Assembly: GCF_000426885.1 (NCBI RefSeq)
Contig: NZ_AUGF01000011.1
Span: forward strand, 1-64,000
Length of the DNA: 64,000 bases
Direction: 5' to 3'
Source of the DNA: Moraxella caprae DSM 19149
GTDB taxonomy: Bacteria > Pseudomonadota > Gammaproteobacteria > Pseudomonadales > Moraxellaceae
The notes under the pieces were generated by a model that saw only the letters and a program-made list of their open reading frames with translations, searched no databases and was not told the DNA's origin. The translations under genes were made by a program, and so were the position numbers. Below, one piece after another: positions 46,443 to 55,743 of this stretch; the stretch's first letter is position 1; each line of letters starts with the position of its first letter.

Positions 46443-48209
46443 ATGACTGAGTTGTCCCTAATCGTCGATTTGCGTTGGTGTTTGGATGAGTTATTAAAAG
46501 AAGGTCGCATTGACCAAAAATCATACAATCTTGTCATCACCAGTCGTAACGACCCTGCCCTACACCCCGTCCAAAACATCGCCCGTTTTAACCTGACGAG
46601 CTTATTAGACCATCAGCCCCTAACTGTAGATAAGCTCAATCTATGGTTGGCGGGCAAAGCTGGCGTGGACGTGGTGCGAATTGACCCTCTAAAAGTAGAC
46701 GTGCCGAGCGTGACGGGCATCATGTCCTTTGAGTACGCCAAAAATCAGTACATTCTGCCCATTGCCGTGACAGACACGGAAGTCATCATCGGCACTGACC
46801 AACCTTTTTATCACGATTGGCATGCCAACATCAGCCACATCGTCCGCCCCAAAAACATCAAGGTCGTTTATCTGTCACCTGAACAGCTCAATCGCTACCG
46901 TGCCGAGTTCTATCAAGTCACCCGTGCCATACAAGGGGCGGACATTGCCCAAAAAAAGGCAAGTGCGGACGTTACCAACGTAGAAGCCCTACTCCAACTT
47001 GGCGATAACAACAACCCTGATGCCAATGACCAACACATCGTTAAAGTCGTAGATTGGCTTTTGCAATACGCCTTTGAACAGCGAGCTTCCGACATTCACT
47101 TGGAGCCACGCCGTGAGACGGGCAAGGTGCGATTTAGAATTGACGGGGTACTGCATACCGTCTATGAGATGCCTGCTGCGATTTTGACGGCTGTTACCGC
47201 TCGTATCAAGATTTTGGGACGATTAAACGTTGCCGAGAAACGAAAGCCCCAAGACGGACGTTTAAAGACACGCACCCCAAAAGGGCTAGAAACCGAACTT
47301 CGTCTGTCCACCTTGCCCACCGCATTTGGCGAAAAGCTCGTCATGCGTGTGTTTGACCCTGAAGTGTTGGTACGCACCTTTGCTCAGCTTGGCTTGACGG
47401 GCAAACAACTAGAAACGTGGCACGCTCTCACCGCCCACCCCAACGGCATTATTCTGGTAACAGGCCCCACAGGTTCAGGCAAAACCACCACGCTATATAG
47501 CACACTCAAACAACTTGCCACCGAAAAAGTGAATGTCTGTACCATTGAAGACCCCATTGAGATGATTGAGCCGTCTTTTAACCAAATGCAGATTAACTCA
47601 GCGATTGATTTGCACTTTGCAGACGGCATTCGCTCGCTCATGCGACAAGACCCTGACATCATCATGGTAGGCGAAATCCGAGACGGCGAGACGGCAGACA
47701 TGGCGGTGCAGGCAAGTCTGACGGGGCATTTGGTGTTATCCACCTTGCACACCAATGACGCTCCTAGCTCTTTGACACGGCTACATGATTTGGGCGTTCA
47801 GCCGTTTTTGACATCGGCAACCATTTTGGGCATTATGGCTCAAAGGCTTGTCAGAACGCTTTGCCCTCACTGCAAATCCGCCCAAGACGTGAGCGAAAAC
47901 TCGCCTCTAGCGGACGAATGGCGTGGGCTTGTTGCTCCGTGGAACGCTCCTGTTCCGTCCAAAATCTACATGCCTGTGGGCTGTGATGAGTGCCGAAACA
48001 CAGGCTATAAAGGGCGAATTGGGCTGTATGAGATCTTGCCGTTGTCCAATGAGCTTAAAAAACTGGTTGCCAAAGACGGGGGACTTGACGACCTAAAAAA
48101 ACAGGCGTATAGTGAAGGGGTGTTACCGTTACGCATAGAAGGAGCAAAACGTGTGGCAGAGGGCGTTACCACGCTTGAAGAAGTGCTTCGGGTTGTTCCG
48201 TTGAATTAG
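46443..48209 (+). CDS. GspE/PulE/PilB-family ATPase
   Basis: A 588-residue secretion-type ATPase. The N-terminal ~200 residues contain a GspE_N-like region (LLDHQPLTVDKLNLWLAGKA, PIAVTDTEVIIGTDQP). The motor has ASDIHLEPRRETGKVRFRID, Walker A ILVTGPTGSGKTTTLYSTL, the Asp box TIEDPIEMIEPSFNQMQIN, Walker B IIMVGEIRDGETADMAVQAS and the His box GHLVLSTLHTNDAP. Four Cys (CPHCK, CDECRN) form the zinc clip of GspE/PilB. No pilus or secretion genes surround it, so it may be an orphan motor or serve a distant system. Confidence 0.9.
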   Translation: MTELSLIVDLRWCLDELLKEGRIDQKSYNLVITSRNDPALHPVQNIARFNLTSLLDHQPLTVDKLNLWLAGKAGVDVVRIDPLKVDVPSVTGIMSFEYAKNQYILPIAVTDTEVIIGTDQPFYHDWHANISHIVRPKNIKVVYLSPEQLNRYRAEFYQVTRAIQGADIAQKKASADVTNVEALLQLGDNNNPDANDQHIVKVVDWLLQYAFEQRASDIHLEPRRETGKVRFRIDGVLHTVYEMPAAILTAVTARIKILGRLNVAEKRKPQDGRLKTRTPKGLETELRLSTLPTAFGEKLVMRVFDPEVLVRTFAQLGLTGKQLETWHALTAHPNGIILVTGPTGSGKTTTLYSTLKQLATEKVNVCTIEDPIEMIEPSFNQMQINSAIDLHFADGIRSLMRQDPDIIMVGEIRDGETADMAVQASLTGHLVLSTLHTNDAPSSLTRLHDLGVQPFLTSATILGIMAQRLVRTLCPHCKSAQDVSENSPLADEWRGLVAPWNAPVPSKIYMPVGCDECRNTGYKGRIGLYEILPLSNELKKLVAKDGGLDDLKKQAYSEGVLPLRIEGAKRVAEGVTTLEEVLRVVPLN

Positions 48210-48276
48210 CAAAGCTCGACCAAAAACATCTCCCAATAATCCAGTCTAAAAAGCTTTCAAACACAAAACTAAAACA

Positions 48277-48304
48277 AACCCCAAAGTTTTAAACTTTGGG
48301 GTTA
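48277..48304. terminator. Bidirectional terminator
   Basis: AACCCCAAAGTTT (48277-48289) and AAACTTTGGGGTT (48291-48303) are a perfect 13-bp inverted repeat, between the convergent GspE-like and outer-membrane protein genes. Confidence 0.8.
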
Positions 48305-48322
48305 TTAAGTTAGATGCTTAAA

Positions 48323-49105
48323 TTAGAAACGATAAGTTGCACCAACTTTAACAATAGGATACCAAGTGGGATTATTATCTCTGATGGTTTTTTCTAGGTC
48401 AGCTTGAAATTCTGCTTTATTTTGGCTTGGAACAACATCATTATCTAGATTAACTTCTGTTTTCCATTTGCCAGTATAAGCAGCACCCACTTCACCAAAG
48501 AAACCGATACGGCTGTTACTGTTGATATTTGGCTTAACACCCAACGTCAAGTAAGGAGCCAAGGTATTGCCAGACTCTGCCTTAACATTGATATTGCCAC
48601 CAACTTTGTATTCTTTATCATCAATCTTGATGGTTGCTCTCCCTTCTTGGGAAGTTAGGGTTGCATCAAGCTTATTGTCTTGAAAAATAACGCCAGTACC
48701 TACAGTAAAGCGGTTTTTCCAAGGACGTAGATTAACACCAACATAAGGGTTGCTGTAATCGCCATCAAGTTTTAGGTTGCCTTGATAATCACCCCATTCA
48801 TTACCTAGCACTTTTTTCCAGTTGATGACAGAATCACTACCACCGATGTCGGTATCTACATCGAAGCTACCGCCATTCCAGCCAGCAACCACTTCGGTTG
48901 ATTCGTTGGCAGACCATGCAATGCTTGCACCATAACCCAATGTACCAATCTCAGCATTGACAGCACCTGGCTTGGCTAATGTGGTGAAGACAGTCTTACC
49001 ACTATCTACAATGGTATGACCTGCATTGGTTACAACATTTGCCATGGCAGTACCAGAAAATAATACCGCGCTAGTTAGGGTTACTAACTTTAAAGTTTTC
49101 ATCAT
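48323..49105 (-). CDS. Outer-membrane beta-barrel protein
   Basis: A 260-residue exported protein. The signal peptide MMKTLKLVTLTSAVLFSGTA-MA is followed by a mature part of alternating strands (GTLGYGASIAWSANESTEVV, NPYVGVNLRPWKNRFTVGTG, TLAPYLTLGVKPNINSNSRI) and ends in GATYRF, the C-terminal Phe needed for Bam insertion. About 8 strands are likely. GGAGAAAAG immediately before the tandem ATG at 49105 fixes the start; the longer frame is rejected. No specific function is recognised (porin-like or OmpW/OmpX-type). Confidence 0.8.
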   Translation of the reverse strand: MMKTLKLVTLTSAVLFSGTAMANVVTNAGHTIVDSGKTVFTTLAKPGAVNAEIGTLGYGASIAWSANESTEVVAGWNGGSFDVDTDIGGSDSVINWKKVLGNEWGDYQGNLKLDGDYSNPYVGVNLRPWKNRFTVGTGVIFQDNKLDATLTSQEGRATIKIDDKEYKVGGNINVKAESGNTLAPYLTLGVKPNINSNSRIGFFGEVGAAYTGKWKTEVNLDNDVVPSQNKAEFQADLEKTIRDNNPTWYPIVKVGATYRF

Positions 49106-49160
49106 CTTTTCTCCAAAAGTAATATATAAACTAAACATTAATTTATATGGTTTAATTTTA

Positions 49161-49190
49161 ATATCAAAAAACCATAAAATCAATAGTCAA
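49161..49190 (-). promoter_or_regulatory. Candidate promoter of the outer-membrane protein gene
   Basis: On the minus strand TTGACT (49190-49185), 18-bp spacer, TGATAT (49166-49161), 55 bp before the ATG. The remainder of the 361-bp gap 49106-49466 holds no other feature that I can see. Confidence 0.45.
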
Positions 49191-49466
49191 ATCAAAGGAA
49201 TTTGTGATATTTTGATGACTTTCATGTTTTATTATGTAAACATCTAGGACTAAAATTACCGCAAAGATTATGCAGTAACAAAAAATCTTATACTGACGAC
49301 AGTAAGGGCATTAAAAATTCACTCAGCTTATCAATCAGCTTATAATGGTAAATTGTTGATTATCTCGTAATTATTTTTTCGTCTAGAGAGATAAATCAAT
49401 TCACCCTTGGCAACTTAATAACTCATACAGGGTTAAGAATAAGGTATTAAAATAGGCTTGGGGTCT

Positions 49467-50240
49467 TTACTCATCCAAAATCGGCAGATGAATCGCCTCT
49501 CGCCCATGCAACGCACAGACAGCATAAATCTTGGCAGTGGAATGTTCTGCCCAAATGGCATTTGCCATGGCAAGCAGTGTCGAGCCTGTGGTCACAACAT
49601 CATCCACCAGTATCGCGTGACGAGTCGGCAAAGGGTCGGCCAGATAAAAATCATGCTTGACGTTGTGCAGGCGGTCACTACGGCTAAGACCACGCTGATG
49701 AATGACATTATCCAAGCGAGCGACACCTTGCCACATCGGTATCTGCCACAAAAAGGATAAATATCTGGTCAAAATCAGCACAGGATAAAAGCCTCGTTCC
49801 ACCAAACGAGAGCTTGTGGTCGGAGTTGGAATAAGGACGGCATTATCAGCATTTACCCCTTGAGGTCGCTTGACGTATCTCATCAGATGATATAACACCA
49901 TGAGTGATGACACATCGCCTTTGTCTTTAAAGGCGGTCATGACCTGCTTTAACGGCACATCATAATAAGCACTCGCATACAAAGCAATCTCTCGCCCATC
50001 ATCACGCATGGCAAATATCGGCAATCTACCTGCCCACTGGGCATGACAATACATACAAAGCAGTGGAGCATGGTAAAAGGGTGCGTGGTAAACAGGAATA
50101 TGGCAAAAAGGGGCATGGTCAGCCACACCCCCTATATCCAACTTAGGCTTAACCTCTATCGTCTGCCCACATAACTGACAGCACTCATGCACGTATGATG
50201 AGAGAATGGCAAGGGCATACGGGGGCAGGCGAGCGAGCAA
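49467..50240 (-). CDS. comF: ComF family phosphoribosyltransferase-like protein
   Basis: ComF/GntX proteins are needed for DNA uptake or use of DNA as nutrient in several naturally competent bacteria. The 257-residue product has an N-terminal zinc ribbon (CCQLCGQ and CMYCHAQW) and a PRTase domain: VLIPTPTTSSRLVERGFYPV, RLDNVIHQRGLSRSDRLHNV and the PRPP loop AILVDDVVTTGSTLLAMANA. The start appears to be TTG at 50240, three bases after the pldA stop, with AGGATTATAACC in front; a GTG further in is an alternative. The genus is naturally competent, which fits. Confidence 0.9.
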   Translation of the reverse strand: MLARLPPYALAILSSYVHECCQLCGQTIEVKPKLDIGGVADHAPFCHIPVYHAPFYHAPLLCMYCHAQWAGRLPIFAMRDDGREIALYASAYYDVPLKQVMTAFKDKGDVSSLMVLYHLMRYVKRPQGVNADNAVLIPTPTTSSRLVERGFYPVLILTRYLSFLWQIPMWQGVARLDNVIHQRGLSRSDRLHNVKHDFYLADPLPTRHAILVDDVVTTGSTLLAMANAIWAEHSTAKIYAVCALHGREAIHLPILDE

Positions 50241-50243
50241 AGG

Positions 50244-51512
50244 TTATAATCCTATCCAGTCATTTAACATCACGCCCACGCCCACGGTCGTGGACTCATG
50301 ATTATAATCAATGATGGACTGACCATAGCCATGAAACAGCTGAACATAACCACTCACACCACGACCAATGGGGCGAACATAGTCAAGCTGAACCGCTCCT
50401 TTGCTGGTTTTAGGGTTATAACGCAGTGTGCCTGAGATATTATTGCCCTTATCAAACTGATAAATAAAACGCACATCGCCATGACCATAATAGTCTACAA
50501 TATCAGGGTTATCATCAGGACGGTTACTGTCACTGGTCTTAGCAACTCTCGCCCACAGGCGTGGCATGACCGTAAAGTTACCCCACTCCGCCCCTGCCAT
50601 GACATAGGCACGGTTCCATGAGCGTGACAGGGAGTCACCTTCACCATTTGAGTGGTGTACCGCACCCGCCCCAAGCATGCGTAGCTTGCCATCAAAGGGT
50701 AAGTCTGCCACCACAGGCTGAGTGATAAACAGCTCTGGCTGATAGTCATGAGCCCTAAACGGACGTGAGTTATCTTCGTTATAGACCTGCCAATGCGACT
50801 GCTGAGTATAGCCAAACCACATGTCTGCGTTCGTACCAAACAAATCTTCGACAACTTTGGATTTGAATGAGAGTTGGAATTTTAACTCGGTACTACGTAT
50901 TTCGTTTTCGGTATAATCCACTGCTTCTTGGGTTGGGGTGCTGACCGAACGGTTGGGCTTGGTATTGACAAATACTGGTAGGATATACATGGGGTTATGA
51001 GGACGAGCTTTCCATAGCCCACCACTGTTTCTATCCAAGTCATAAGCCAAACTCAGCGGTGTGTATCTGCTACCATTCACCTTGCCAAAGCCACCGGCAC
51101 TGATGTTAGGATTTACCTCATCATCTGCCCCATGCTCTGTTAGGGCGATGTCAGCAGTCGGCAAATCACTGGCGGTCTCAGCAAGCACTACCTGTGGGTC
51201 GCCCTTGATGGTGCGTTTAAAGGTCTGTCCCAAATCAAGAGGGCGTTTATCTTGGAGTACGCTTGGCACTTTGCCTAGGGCAATGCTGTCAAAACACGCC
51301 AAACGCTCACCATCATTGACCACGGATGCACAGTCAAAAAACAGTCGCTCACCCTGCACAGGGTCGGCAATGTCAAGCTCATTCGTCTGCACCGCACTCA
51401 CTTCGGGCATGGGCAGGGCAATCTCTTCTGCCCATGCCTGCCCACTCATCACGCCTAGTGACAATGACGAGAACGTCACAGCAAGGCTCAATCGCTTTGG
51501 GATAAACTTCAT
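50244..51512 (-). CDS. pldA: Outer-membrane phospholipase A
   Basis: OMPLA hydrolyses phospholipids mislocalised to the outer leaflet, as a calcium-dependent dimer. The 422-residue precursor has a signal peptide (LAVTFSSLSLGVMSGQAWA), a ~110-residue N-terminal extension, then the barrel: SLAYDLDRNSGGLWKARPHN, LFGTNADMWFGYTQQSHWQV, the catalytic His-Ser in GAGAVHHSNGEGDSLSRSWN with Asn in NRAYVMAG, and a long C-terminal barrel ending GVGVMLNDWIGL. The frame opens with GTG at 51524, but the ATG at 51512 (MKFIPKRL) makes a proper signal peptide. comF follows directly. Confidence 0.94.
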   Translation of the reverse strand: MKFIPKRLSLAVTFSSLSLGVMSGQAWAEEIALPMPEVSAVQTNELDIADPVQGERLFFDCASVVNDGERLACFDSIALGKVPSVLQDKRPLDLGQTFKRTIKGDPQVVLAETASDLPTADIALTEHGADDEVNPNISAGGFGKVNGSRYTPLSLAYDLDRNSGGLWKARPHNPMYILPVFVNTKPNRSVSTPTQEAVDYTENEIRSTELKFQLSFKSKVVEDLFGTNADMWFGYTQQSHWQVYNEDNSRPFRAHDYQPELFITQPVVADLPFDGKLRMLGAGAVHHSNGEGDSLSRSWNRAYVMAGAEWGNFTVMPRLWARVAKTSDSNRPDDNPDIVDYYGHGDVRFIYQFDKGNNISGTLRYNPKTSKGAVQLDYVRPIGRGVSGYVQLFHGYGQSIIDYNHESTTVGVGVMLNDWIGL

Positions 51513-51654
51513 AAAATATCTCACACTGGGTAAATGACAAGTTTAAATCATTATGCGTTCATGCTTGTCATGTTTTGTTAAATGATAGATATACTAAACG
51601 ATAAATCAAAATAAGACCAACGGTTGAATTTTAAAACATCAAACACAAAGACCG

Positions 51655-52239
51655 CTATTCATATTTTTGCCCATCAAACACAATCCAGCCCCCTTGGTGT
51701 CTGCCCGCAGGGTCATGGTGCGTCCCATGCACCACCCCACCTTTGTCGGTGTATTCATACTCGCCATAAAATGACACACTGTCGCCCTTTTTTAGCCCTG
51801 TCACATACGGGGCTAGGTCAATGTTATGGGCGATAAGCACCGTCATGTCCACCCCGTCTAATGAGACGATGAATTTTTGGTGACGTGAGCCTTTGTTGTC
51901 ATCGGGCAGGGTTGCCTTGACCGTGCCACACCCTGCCACTTGGACATCAGAGCGTCGCTCGGTAAAGCTTGTGGCAATGAGCTGATTTTGACAGCTTGGA
52001 TTTGACTGCTTGGGCGGTGTGTTTTGGGCGGTTTGGGCATCCACCAAAGTCTGAGCCTGCGATCTTTGGGGAGCTTGCTTGCTTGGTTTATCATCAAGAC
52101 AAGCGGTCAATACCAAACACATCACTCCTAATGTCGCCCCCAGTACAAATGGTCTTGCCCAGTGTGTACATGCACCCAGTGCTATCTTGGTTTGTCTGGC
52201 CTGTTTCATTTTATCTGTCTGTTTACCCATTTTGCCCAA
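51655..52239 (-). CDS. DUF3465 lipoprotein
   Basis: A 194-residue protein with a lipoprotein signal preceded by a basic leader (TLGVMCLVLTACLDDKPSKQ; lipobox LTAC), a ~45-residue polar linker and a DUF3465 domain: VAGCGTVKATLPDDNKGSRH, SLDGVDMTVLIAHNIDLAPY, KKGDSVSFYGEYEYTDKGGV and HGTHHDPAGRHQGGWIVFDG. The domain resembles an OB-fold nucleic-acid or nuclease-like fold, but its function is unknown. It would be attached to the periplasmic side of a membrane. A start at the internal Met (52209) is also plausible. Confidence 0.8.
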   Translation of the reverse strand: MGKMGKQTDKMKQARQTKIALGACTHWARPFVLGATLGVMCLVLTACLDDKPSKQAPQRSQAQTLVDAQTAQNTPPKQSNPSCQNQLIATSFTERRSDVQVAGCGTVKATLPDDNKGSRHQKFIVSLDGVDMTVLIAHNIDLAPYVTGLKKGDSVSFYGEYEYTDKGGVVHGTHHDPAGRHQGGWIVFDGQKYE

Positions 52240-52490
52240 AGCAAGTCATCAGAACATGGCTTAAAACTGCATATTTTAACAAAAGCCAAACAAGCTTGCA
52301 AAATAAAGTTGTAAACGCTCGGGTTCACAACTCTACCTTACCTAAGATTACCAATTTTTACCAAGCTGACATTTTTTGTCAATGACTTACAATTTTTGTC
52401 AGTTGTTTGTTGTTGGCTTTGTAAATTTTATACCTGCATTTAGAAGACGGTATCAATTTTAAAAAATTTTAAAAACAATTTTTAAAATCA

Positions 52491-54656
52491 TCAAAACTGC
52501 GCCAATGCCGTCTCAAAATCCGCCCGTTTGGTCTCGCCAAGTAGCATGGTTTGCAGCTGCCCTTGTTTATAAATAAGCAATGCCGGAGGCCCAAACAGTC
52601 CATAACGTGCCAGTACCGCTCGGCTGTCGTCATTGGTCTCGGTAATGTCTAGCTTGACCACTTGATAGTCTGACAGTGCCGCAGGGCGATTGGTAAATAG
52701 TGTGCGTTCCATGATACGGCATTCGACACACCAGTCGGCAGTCACGTCCACCAGCACTTTTTCATGACGGGTAAGGATGGGGTCAAGCTCGCTTAGACTG
52801 CTGATTTTGATGTCTGCCTTGGACTCGGCAACAGTCGCGGTCGCCCCCAGTTTGGCGAGCGGTCGCCATGGGTCAGTTGTCCCCATGCTCGCCCCCACCA
52901 CAAGGCACACCGCCCACAACGCCCCCACCAAGGCAAATGCGTGCGACGCCAGATTTTTCATTCTAAATAGCCACACTGCCGTCATCGCAAACCACACCGC
53001 CCAAATGATGAGCATGACAGGCGAGAACAGCAGTCGCTCTAATAGCGACAGCGACACCGCGAGCAATAACAGCCCACAAAATTCCTTGACACGGTTCATC
53101 CACTCGCCTGCTTTTGGCATGAATTTGCCCTGTGCCAGACCGATGAACATGAGCGGTATGGACAAGCCAAGCCCCAACGAAAACAGAGCGATAAACCCAA
53201 AAGGCACGCTACCACTTACCGAGACTGCTGTCAAAGCCCCTGCCATGGGGGCGGACACACAAGGCGACACCACCAGTGCCGACAACGCCCCAGCGACAAA
53301 GCTACCGCCCACACTGCCGAGCTTATCATCGGCAGATTGGGATTTTCTGTGCAAAATGTCTCGCACGCCCGACGGCAAGGTTATCTTGATGATGTCAAAC
53401 ATATACAAGGCAAGCAAGGCAAAAATAATGGCAAACACCCCCAGCACATAAGGATTTTGCAGTAGTCCAAGCACGCCCACCGCCTGCCCAAACCACGCAA
53501 TCAGACCGCCCAACACACCATAAGCCGTCGCCACACCCAGTCCATAACTGCCCGATAAGGCAAATCCCTTTAAGGCGGTATGGGACTTGTTATGAGCAAC
53601 GATATTGGCGACAATCGGTATCATCGGATAGACGCATGGCGTAAAGGACAGCAACAGCCCCGCTAAAAAGAGCAGTAGCACCGCTAGGGCAGGATTTTTG
53701 TTAATGCCAAACGGGTCGCTTTGACTGCTTACTGCCTGATGACTAATGTCTGCGGCCGCCGTACTTGTTTGGGCATTTGGGGAGCTTGCCATGTTGGCAG
53801 ATGACTCATTACCCAGTCCGCCACCCATCTCATCATTTGATTCGCCAGTTAGAGCATTCCCCTGCTCATCGCCAAATACAGGCGTGACCAGTGGCGATGT
53901 TGGGGCTGATAGTGTTTGGTCGGGAGCGGTGTTTTGCGTGGCAGAGACACCTACTCCGTCTTGGCTCATGCCTGCCTGTGACGACTGGGTAAGCTCTGTG
54001 GTTGGGCTGGTTTTGTCCAAGTCTGACTTGTTATTTAGCTGATTATCCAAGCCAAGCCCCATGCCATCTTTGGGCGTGCCCTTGTCCGATTGGTTGGCTT
54101 TATTTGCGACCGTGGTTTGACTGCTTGGTGTGTCAGGATTTTTTTTGGCATTGCCTGTTAGGCTGATGGTCGTTTTTAGTGTCTCAGGCGGATAACACAG
54201 CCCTGCCTTGGCACAGCCCTGCCAGCGGATACTTATCGGGGCGGTCACATCGGCAGTGGTGGTCAGTTTGACAGTTGCCACCACATCTTCTTCAAATACA
54301 GCCACTCGCCCAAACTCAGGATCGTCTATCATCGTGTGTGGTTTGTTAAACGACCACGCCCCCATGCTCACGCCATCGGGCAGGGTCACTTTGATTTTGT
54401 CTTTATAAACATAATGCTCGGGCGTTACCCCAAATGTCACCGCAAGCGTGTCGCCCTGCTGACTGGCAGAGACGTTAAAGGCTTGGTGAACGGGTAGGAA
54501 TTTGGATTTGGACTGATGAGCAAACAGCCCTGATAGCGTGCCATCGCTTTTGGCGGTATCGGCAGACAGTGCCATCGCAGACATGGGCAACGCCAAAGCA
54601 AGCGATAAGGCAGACAGGCGGGATAAGGAAGTTAGTGAATGAGTGAATTTTGACAT
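52491..54656 (-). CDS. dsbD: Thiol:disulfide interchange protein DsbD
   Basis: DsbD carries electrons from cytoplasmic thioredoxin to periplasmic DsbC/CcmG. 721 residues, larger than E. coli DsbD (565). The N-terminal alpha domain has Cys148 and Cys154 in GCAKAGLCYPP. The membrane domain has LLSFTPCVYPMIPIVANIVA and VVSPCVSAPMAGALT. The C-terminal thioredoxin domain has TADWCVECRIMERTLF. Between the alpha and membrane domains lies a ~150-residue Ser/Thr/Asn/Gln-rich linker (about 169-320), which is unusual. The signal peptide requires the ATG at 54656 (MSKFTHSL), preceded by ATAGGATACAAT; the open frame to 54713 is rejected. Confidence 0.95.
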   Translation of the reverse strand: MSKFTHSLTSLSRLSALSLALALPMSAMALSADTAKSDGTLSGLFAHQSKSKFLPVHQAFNVSASQQGDTLAVTFGVTPEHYVYKDKIKVTLPDGVSMGAWSFNKPHTMIDDPEFGRVAVFEEDVVATVKLTTTADVTAPISIRWQGCAKAGLCYPPETLKTTISLTGNAKKNPDTPSSQTTVANKANQSDKGTPKDGMGLGLDNQLNNKSDLDKTSPTTELTQSSQAGMSQDGVGVSATQNTAPDQTLSAPTSPLVTPVFGDEQGNALTGESNDEMGGGLGNESSANMASSPNAQTSTAAADISHQAVSSQSDPFGINKNPALAVLLLFLAGLLLSFTPCVYPMIPIVANIVAHNKSHTALKGFALSGSYGLGVATAYGVLGGLIAWFGQAVGVLGLLQNPYVLGVFAIIFALLALYMFDIIKITLPSGVRDILHRKSQSADDKLGSVGGSFVAGALSALVVSPCVSAPMAGALTAVSVSGSVPFGFIALFSLGLGLSIPLMFIGLAQGKFMPKAGEWMNRVKEFCGLLLLAVSLSLLERLLFSPVMLIIWAVWFAMTAVWLFRMKNLASHAFALVGALWAVCLVVGASMGTTDPWRPLAKLGATATVAESKADIKISSLSELDPILTRHEKVLVDVTADWCVECRIMERTLFTNRPAALSDYQVVKLDITETNDDSRAVLARYGLFGPPALLIYKQGQLQTMLLGETKRADFETALAQF

Positions 54657-54699
54657 ATTGTATCCTATTCTCAACTTTATATCAGTGATTGATTTATCA

Positions 54700-54785
54700 A
54701 GGGCGAATTGCAATTCACCCCTACAACCCGAAAAATAACCATCAGATAATCAGTAAGTTACCATTTTAAGTTGAGAGTGAAGTAT
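54700..54785. repeat. REP-like repeat with conserved flank, copy 1
   Basis: AGGGCGAATTGCAATTCACC then CCTAC: a palindrome of the GTAGGGGCG type, followed by a 55-bp flank that is also recognisable at 57035-57118. It is upstream of dsbD. Confidence 0.55.
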
Positions 54786-54821
54786 ATTGTTTAGCTATGA
54801 TAAAATGGCATAAGCCACAGA

Positions 54822-54856
54822 AAAAAACGGCTTATTATATCATAAGCCGTTTTTTA
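54822..54856 (-). terminator. Terminator after pgsA
   Basis: AAAAAACGGCTTA (54822-54834) pairs with TAAGCCGTTTTTT (54843-54855). It reads as a terminator on either strand and lies 74 bp beyond the pgsA stop. Confidence 0.8.
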
Positions 54857-54929
54857 ACGATTATACACAAATCACACGTGATTGTGGATTTTTGTTAATT
54901 TTATTTCAGATGATTTTAAATGATTTAAA

Positions 54930-55577
54930 TTAATTTTGTTTTAAATAAGGCCACGCCGATTTTAGATAAATCATCATCGACCACAGGGTCAATATCACCG
55001 CAATAACCATCAAGGTATAGCCCAGCGTCTCCAAAACCTGCCAATTGAGTAGCAGTACGGTAATAGCAACCATCTGAAATGTCGTTTTTAATTTGCCTAC
55101 ATATGAGACTGCCACCGATGTGCGATTGCCAAGCTCTGCCATCCACTCACGCAGTGCTGACACGGCAATCTCACGAGAGATAATCACAATGGCACTAATC
55201 GCCATCACGATGTTCGGATGCCACTGCACCAAGATAATAAGTGCCGCCGCCACCATCAATTTGTCCGCCACAGGGTCTAAAAAACGCCCAAATGCCGAGC
55301 TTTGGTTGAGCTTGCGTGCCAAATAACCATCAAGCCAATCAGTCAGTGCCGCCAATATAAAAACAAACGTCAGCAAAAAATGACGAAGCATGTTATCGCT
55401 GTATTCTAGCATGCCAAGGCGGGCAATGGCATTATCAGGAATGGCAGGCACGCCAATGCCGAGTGCAGGGGGCATGTACGCAATCGCCACAAACAGCGGT
55501 ATCATGATAATGCGAGCAATTGTCAAGTTATTGGGCAGGGTAAAAATGCTAGTCTTATTGGGCTTATCGTTAGACAT
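54930..55577 (-). CDS. pgsA: CDP-diacylglycerol-glycerol-3-phosphate 3-phosphatidyltransferase
   Basis: PgsA makes phosphatidylglycerol phosphate in the inner membrane. The 215-residue protein has about five spans. The CDP-alcohol phosphotransferase motif DGxxAR...GxxxDxxxD is present as DWLDGYLARKLNQSSAFGRF then LDPVADKL. NLTIARIIMIPLFVAIAYMP at the N-terminus is the usual first span. Divergent from the flavoprotein gene at 55744. Confidence 0.96.
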   Translation of the reverse strand: MSNDKPNKTSIFTLPNNLTIARIIMIPLFVAIAYMPPALGIGVPAIPDNAIARLGMLEYSDNMLRHFLLTFVFILAALTDWLDGYLARKLNQSSAFGRFLDPVADKLMVAAALIILVQWHPNIVMAISAIVIISREIAVSALREWMAELGNRTSVAVSYVGKLKTTFQMVAITVLLLNWQVLETLGYTLMVIAVILTLWSMMIYLKSAWPYLKQN

Positions 55578-55743
55578 GGCGGGCTGAACATAAAAATATG
55601 GGCGTATGATACCCTAAAATGGGGTGTTTTTGTGTAAAAATTTAAGATTTTTACACAGATTTTGGGTAAAATAAAGCAATTTTTATGCCCACTTTATTTT
55701 TATCCTTTATTCTCTACACTCATCATCAAATCATCACACCATC

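Noticed and set aside
46443-48209. Start of a type II secretion or pilus operon
   Set aside because: The neighbours are a small membrane protein and an outer-membrane barrel protein; no pseudopilin, platform or prepilin peptidase gene follows.
54657-54713. Longer DsbD start
   Set aside because: It would put a polar leader before the signal peptide; ATAGGATACAAT precedes the ATG at 54656.
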